Shown piece after piece: positions 63,371 to 64,000 of a stretch of 64,000 bases of DNA. The stretch's first letter is position 1. Each line of letters opens with the position of its first letter. The position numbers and the translations under genes were made by a program. Location: positions 1,426,001 through 1,490,000 of the forward strand of contig OY761989.1 in assembly GCA_963665165.1 (NCBI GenBank), given 5' to 3'. The notes under the pieces are model-generated. The model was not told the origin of the DNA, ran no database searches, and worked only from the letters and a program-made list of their open reading frames with translations. The stretch is from G963663315 sp963665165 (GTDB lineage: Bacteria; Pseudomonadota; Gammaproteobacteria; Arenicellales; Poriferihabitantaceae).

Positions 63371-64000
63371 TCAGTGTTTTGACTGGCCTTGCCGTTGTTC
63401 TGTGAGCAGGGGTACCAGATACCTGCCGGTATGGGACCTGTTCTCTCTGGCCACCTGTTCCGGAGTGCCCGACGCGACCACTTCCCCGCCGTCGTCTCCG
63501 CCTTCAGGACCCAGGTCGACAATCCAGTCCGCGGTTTTGATCACATCCAGATTGTGTTCAATGACGATCACGGTATTGCCTTGGTCCCGCAGTCGGTGAA
63601 GGACCGAAAGAAGTTGCCTGATGTCATGAAAATGCAGTCCGGTAGTCGGCTCATCCAGCACGTAAAGAGTCCGGCCGGTATCTCTTTTGGATAATTCCCG
63701 GGACAGCTTGACCCGCTGGGCTTCGCCCCCGGACAAGGTAGTGGCGCTCTGGCCCAGAGTAATATAGCCCAGGCCAACATTGAGTAATGTACCCAGTTGG
63801 CGCTTGATGGATGGAATGGCGTGGAAGAATTCCGCCGCCTCCTCAACGGTCATGGCCAGTATCTCGGCAATATTCCTGCCCTTGAAATAAATTTCCAGCG
63901 TTTCCCGGTTGTACCGTTTACCCTTGCAGGTATCACAAGGTACATAAATATCCGGTAAAAAGTGCATTTCCACACGAATAAGACCGTCGCCCTTGCAGGC
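63371..64000 (-). CDS. uvrA: Excinuclease ABC subunit A, C-terminal part, cut by window edge
   Basis: The last 209 codons of UvrA, open through the right edge. They hold the second zinc-finger end (PCDTCKGKRYNRETLEI), the second ABC signature TTLSGGEAQRVKLSRELSKR, Walker B TLYVLDEPTTGLHFHDI and H-loop IVIEHNLDVIKTADWIVDLG. UvrA recognises DNA lesions with UvrB in nucleotide excision repair. The stop lies 16 bases from the convergent relA stop, with no clear terminator between them. Confidence 0.96.
   Translation of the reverse strand, partial: ACKGDGLIRVEMHFLPDIYVPCDTCKGKRYNRETLEIYFKGRNIAEILAMTVEEAAEFFHAIPSIKRQLGTLLNVGLGYITLGQSATTLSGGEAQRVKLSRELSKRDTGRTLYVLDEPTTGLHFHDIRQLLSVLHRLRDQGNTVIVIEHNLDVIKTADWIVDLGPEGGDDGGEVVASGTPEQVARENRSHTGRYLVPLLTEQRQGQSKH

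Overview
The window reads as a chromosomal core segment of a gammaproteobacterium that oxidises sulfur. Gene order is typically gammaproteobacterial: thrS-infC-rpmI-rplT-pheS-pheT-ihfA-merR, mlaFEDCB-ibaG, rpsP-rimM-trmD-rplS, queA-tgt, pcm/nlpD. The metabolic marker is aprBA, which encodes dissimilatory adenylylsulfate (APS) reductase. In a gammaproteobacterium this normally works in the oxidative direction, sulfite to APS. No sat, dsr, sox, qmo or aprM gene lies in the window, so the rest of that pathway must be elsewhere. Genus-level assignment is not possible from this sequence alone.

Layout. 1-2.1 kb: the N-terminal 686 codons of a large NAD-dependent glutamate dehydrogenase on the minus strand, cut by the left edge. 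2.3-6.7 kb: a PolB-like 3'-5' exonuclease, rlmD and, convergent to them, rne. 6.7-7.6 kb: the only long gene-free stretch, upstream of rne. 7.6-15.3 kb: tRNA-Val and the thrS to merR translation block, including infC with an apparent AUA start. 15.3-19.8 kb: tRNA-Pro, the Mla phospholipid-transport operon, ibaG, grxD and trmB. 19.8-26.2 kb: a DUF255 thioredoxin-fold protein, lgt, aprBA with a dyad in front and a terminator behind, a bactofilin and tRNA-Leu(CAA). 26.3-37.7 kb: queA-tgt, glyA, ogt, tRNA-Leu(CAG), prfB with its programmed +1 frameshift, lysS, lolC/E-lolD and lon.

37.8-49.8 kb is a mixed set: hydroxyacid-oxoacid transhydrogenase, HAD hydrolase, an MsbA-like exporter, pcm-yqaA-nlpD, trpD, an EamA transporter, an N-formylglutamate amidohydrolase-family enzyme, aroC and leuCD. 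49.8-56.2 kb, all minus strand: a glycine betaine/proline betaine ABC transporter with a fused double permease, whose ATPase gene overlaps trpB by one base, so trpBA sit at the end of the osmolyte operon. 56.4-63.4 kb: rpsP-rimM-trmD-rplS, an unrecognised secreted helical-repeat protein, xerD and relA. The 3' end of uvrA lies at the right edge.

I see no insertion sequence, prophage, CRISPR array, toxin-antitoxin pair or defence island. Nothing here looks like a wholly new multi-gene system. The best second-look items are the osmolyte/tryptophan operon with its tandem permease, the isolated aprBA locus and its dyad, the 620-residue secreted protein downstream of rplS, and the roughly 0.9 kb empty region in front of rne. 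Coordinates of starts were revised from maximal open frames where homology to the family or a Shine-Dalgarno sequence argued for an internal start; those choices are stated per gene.
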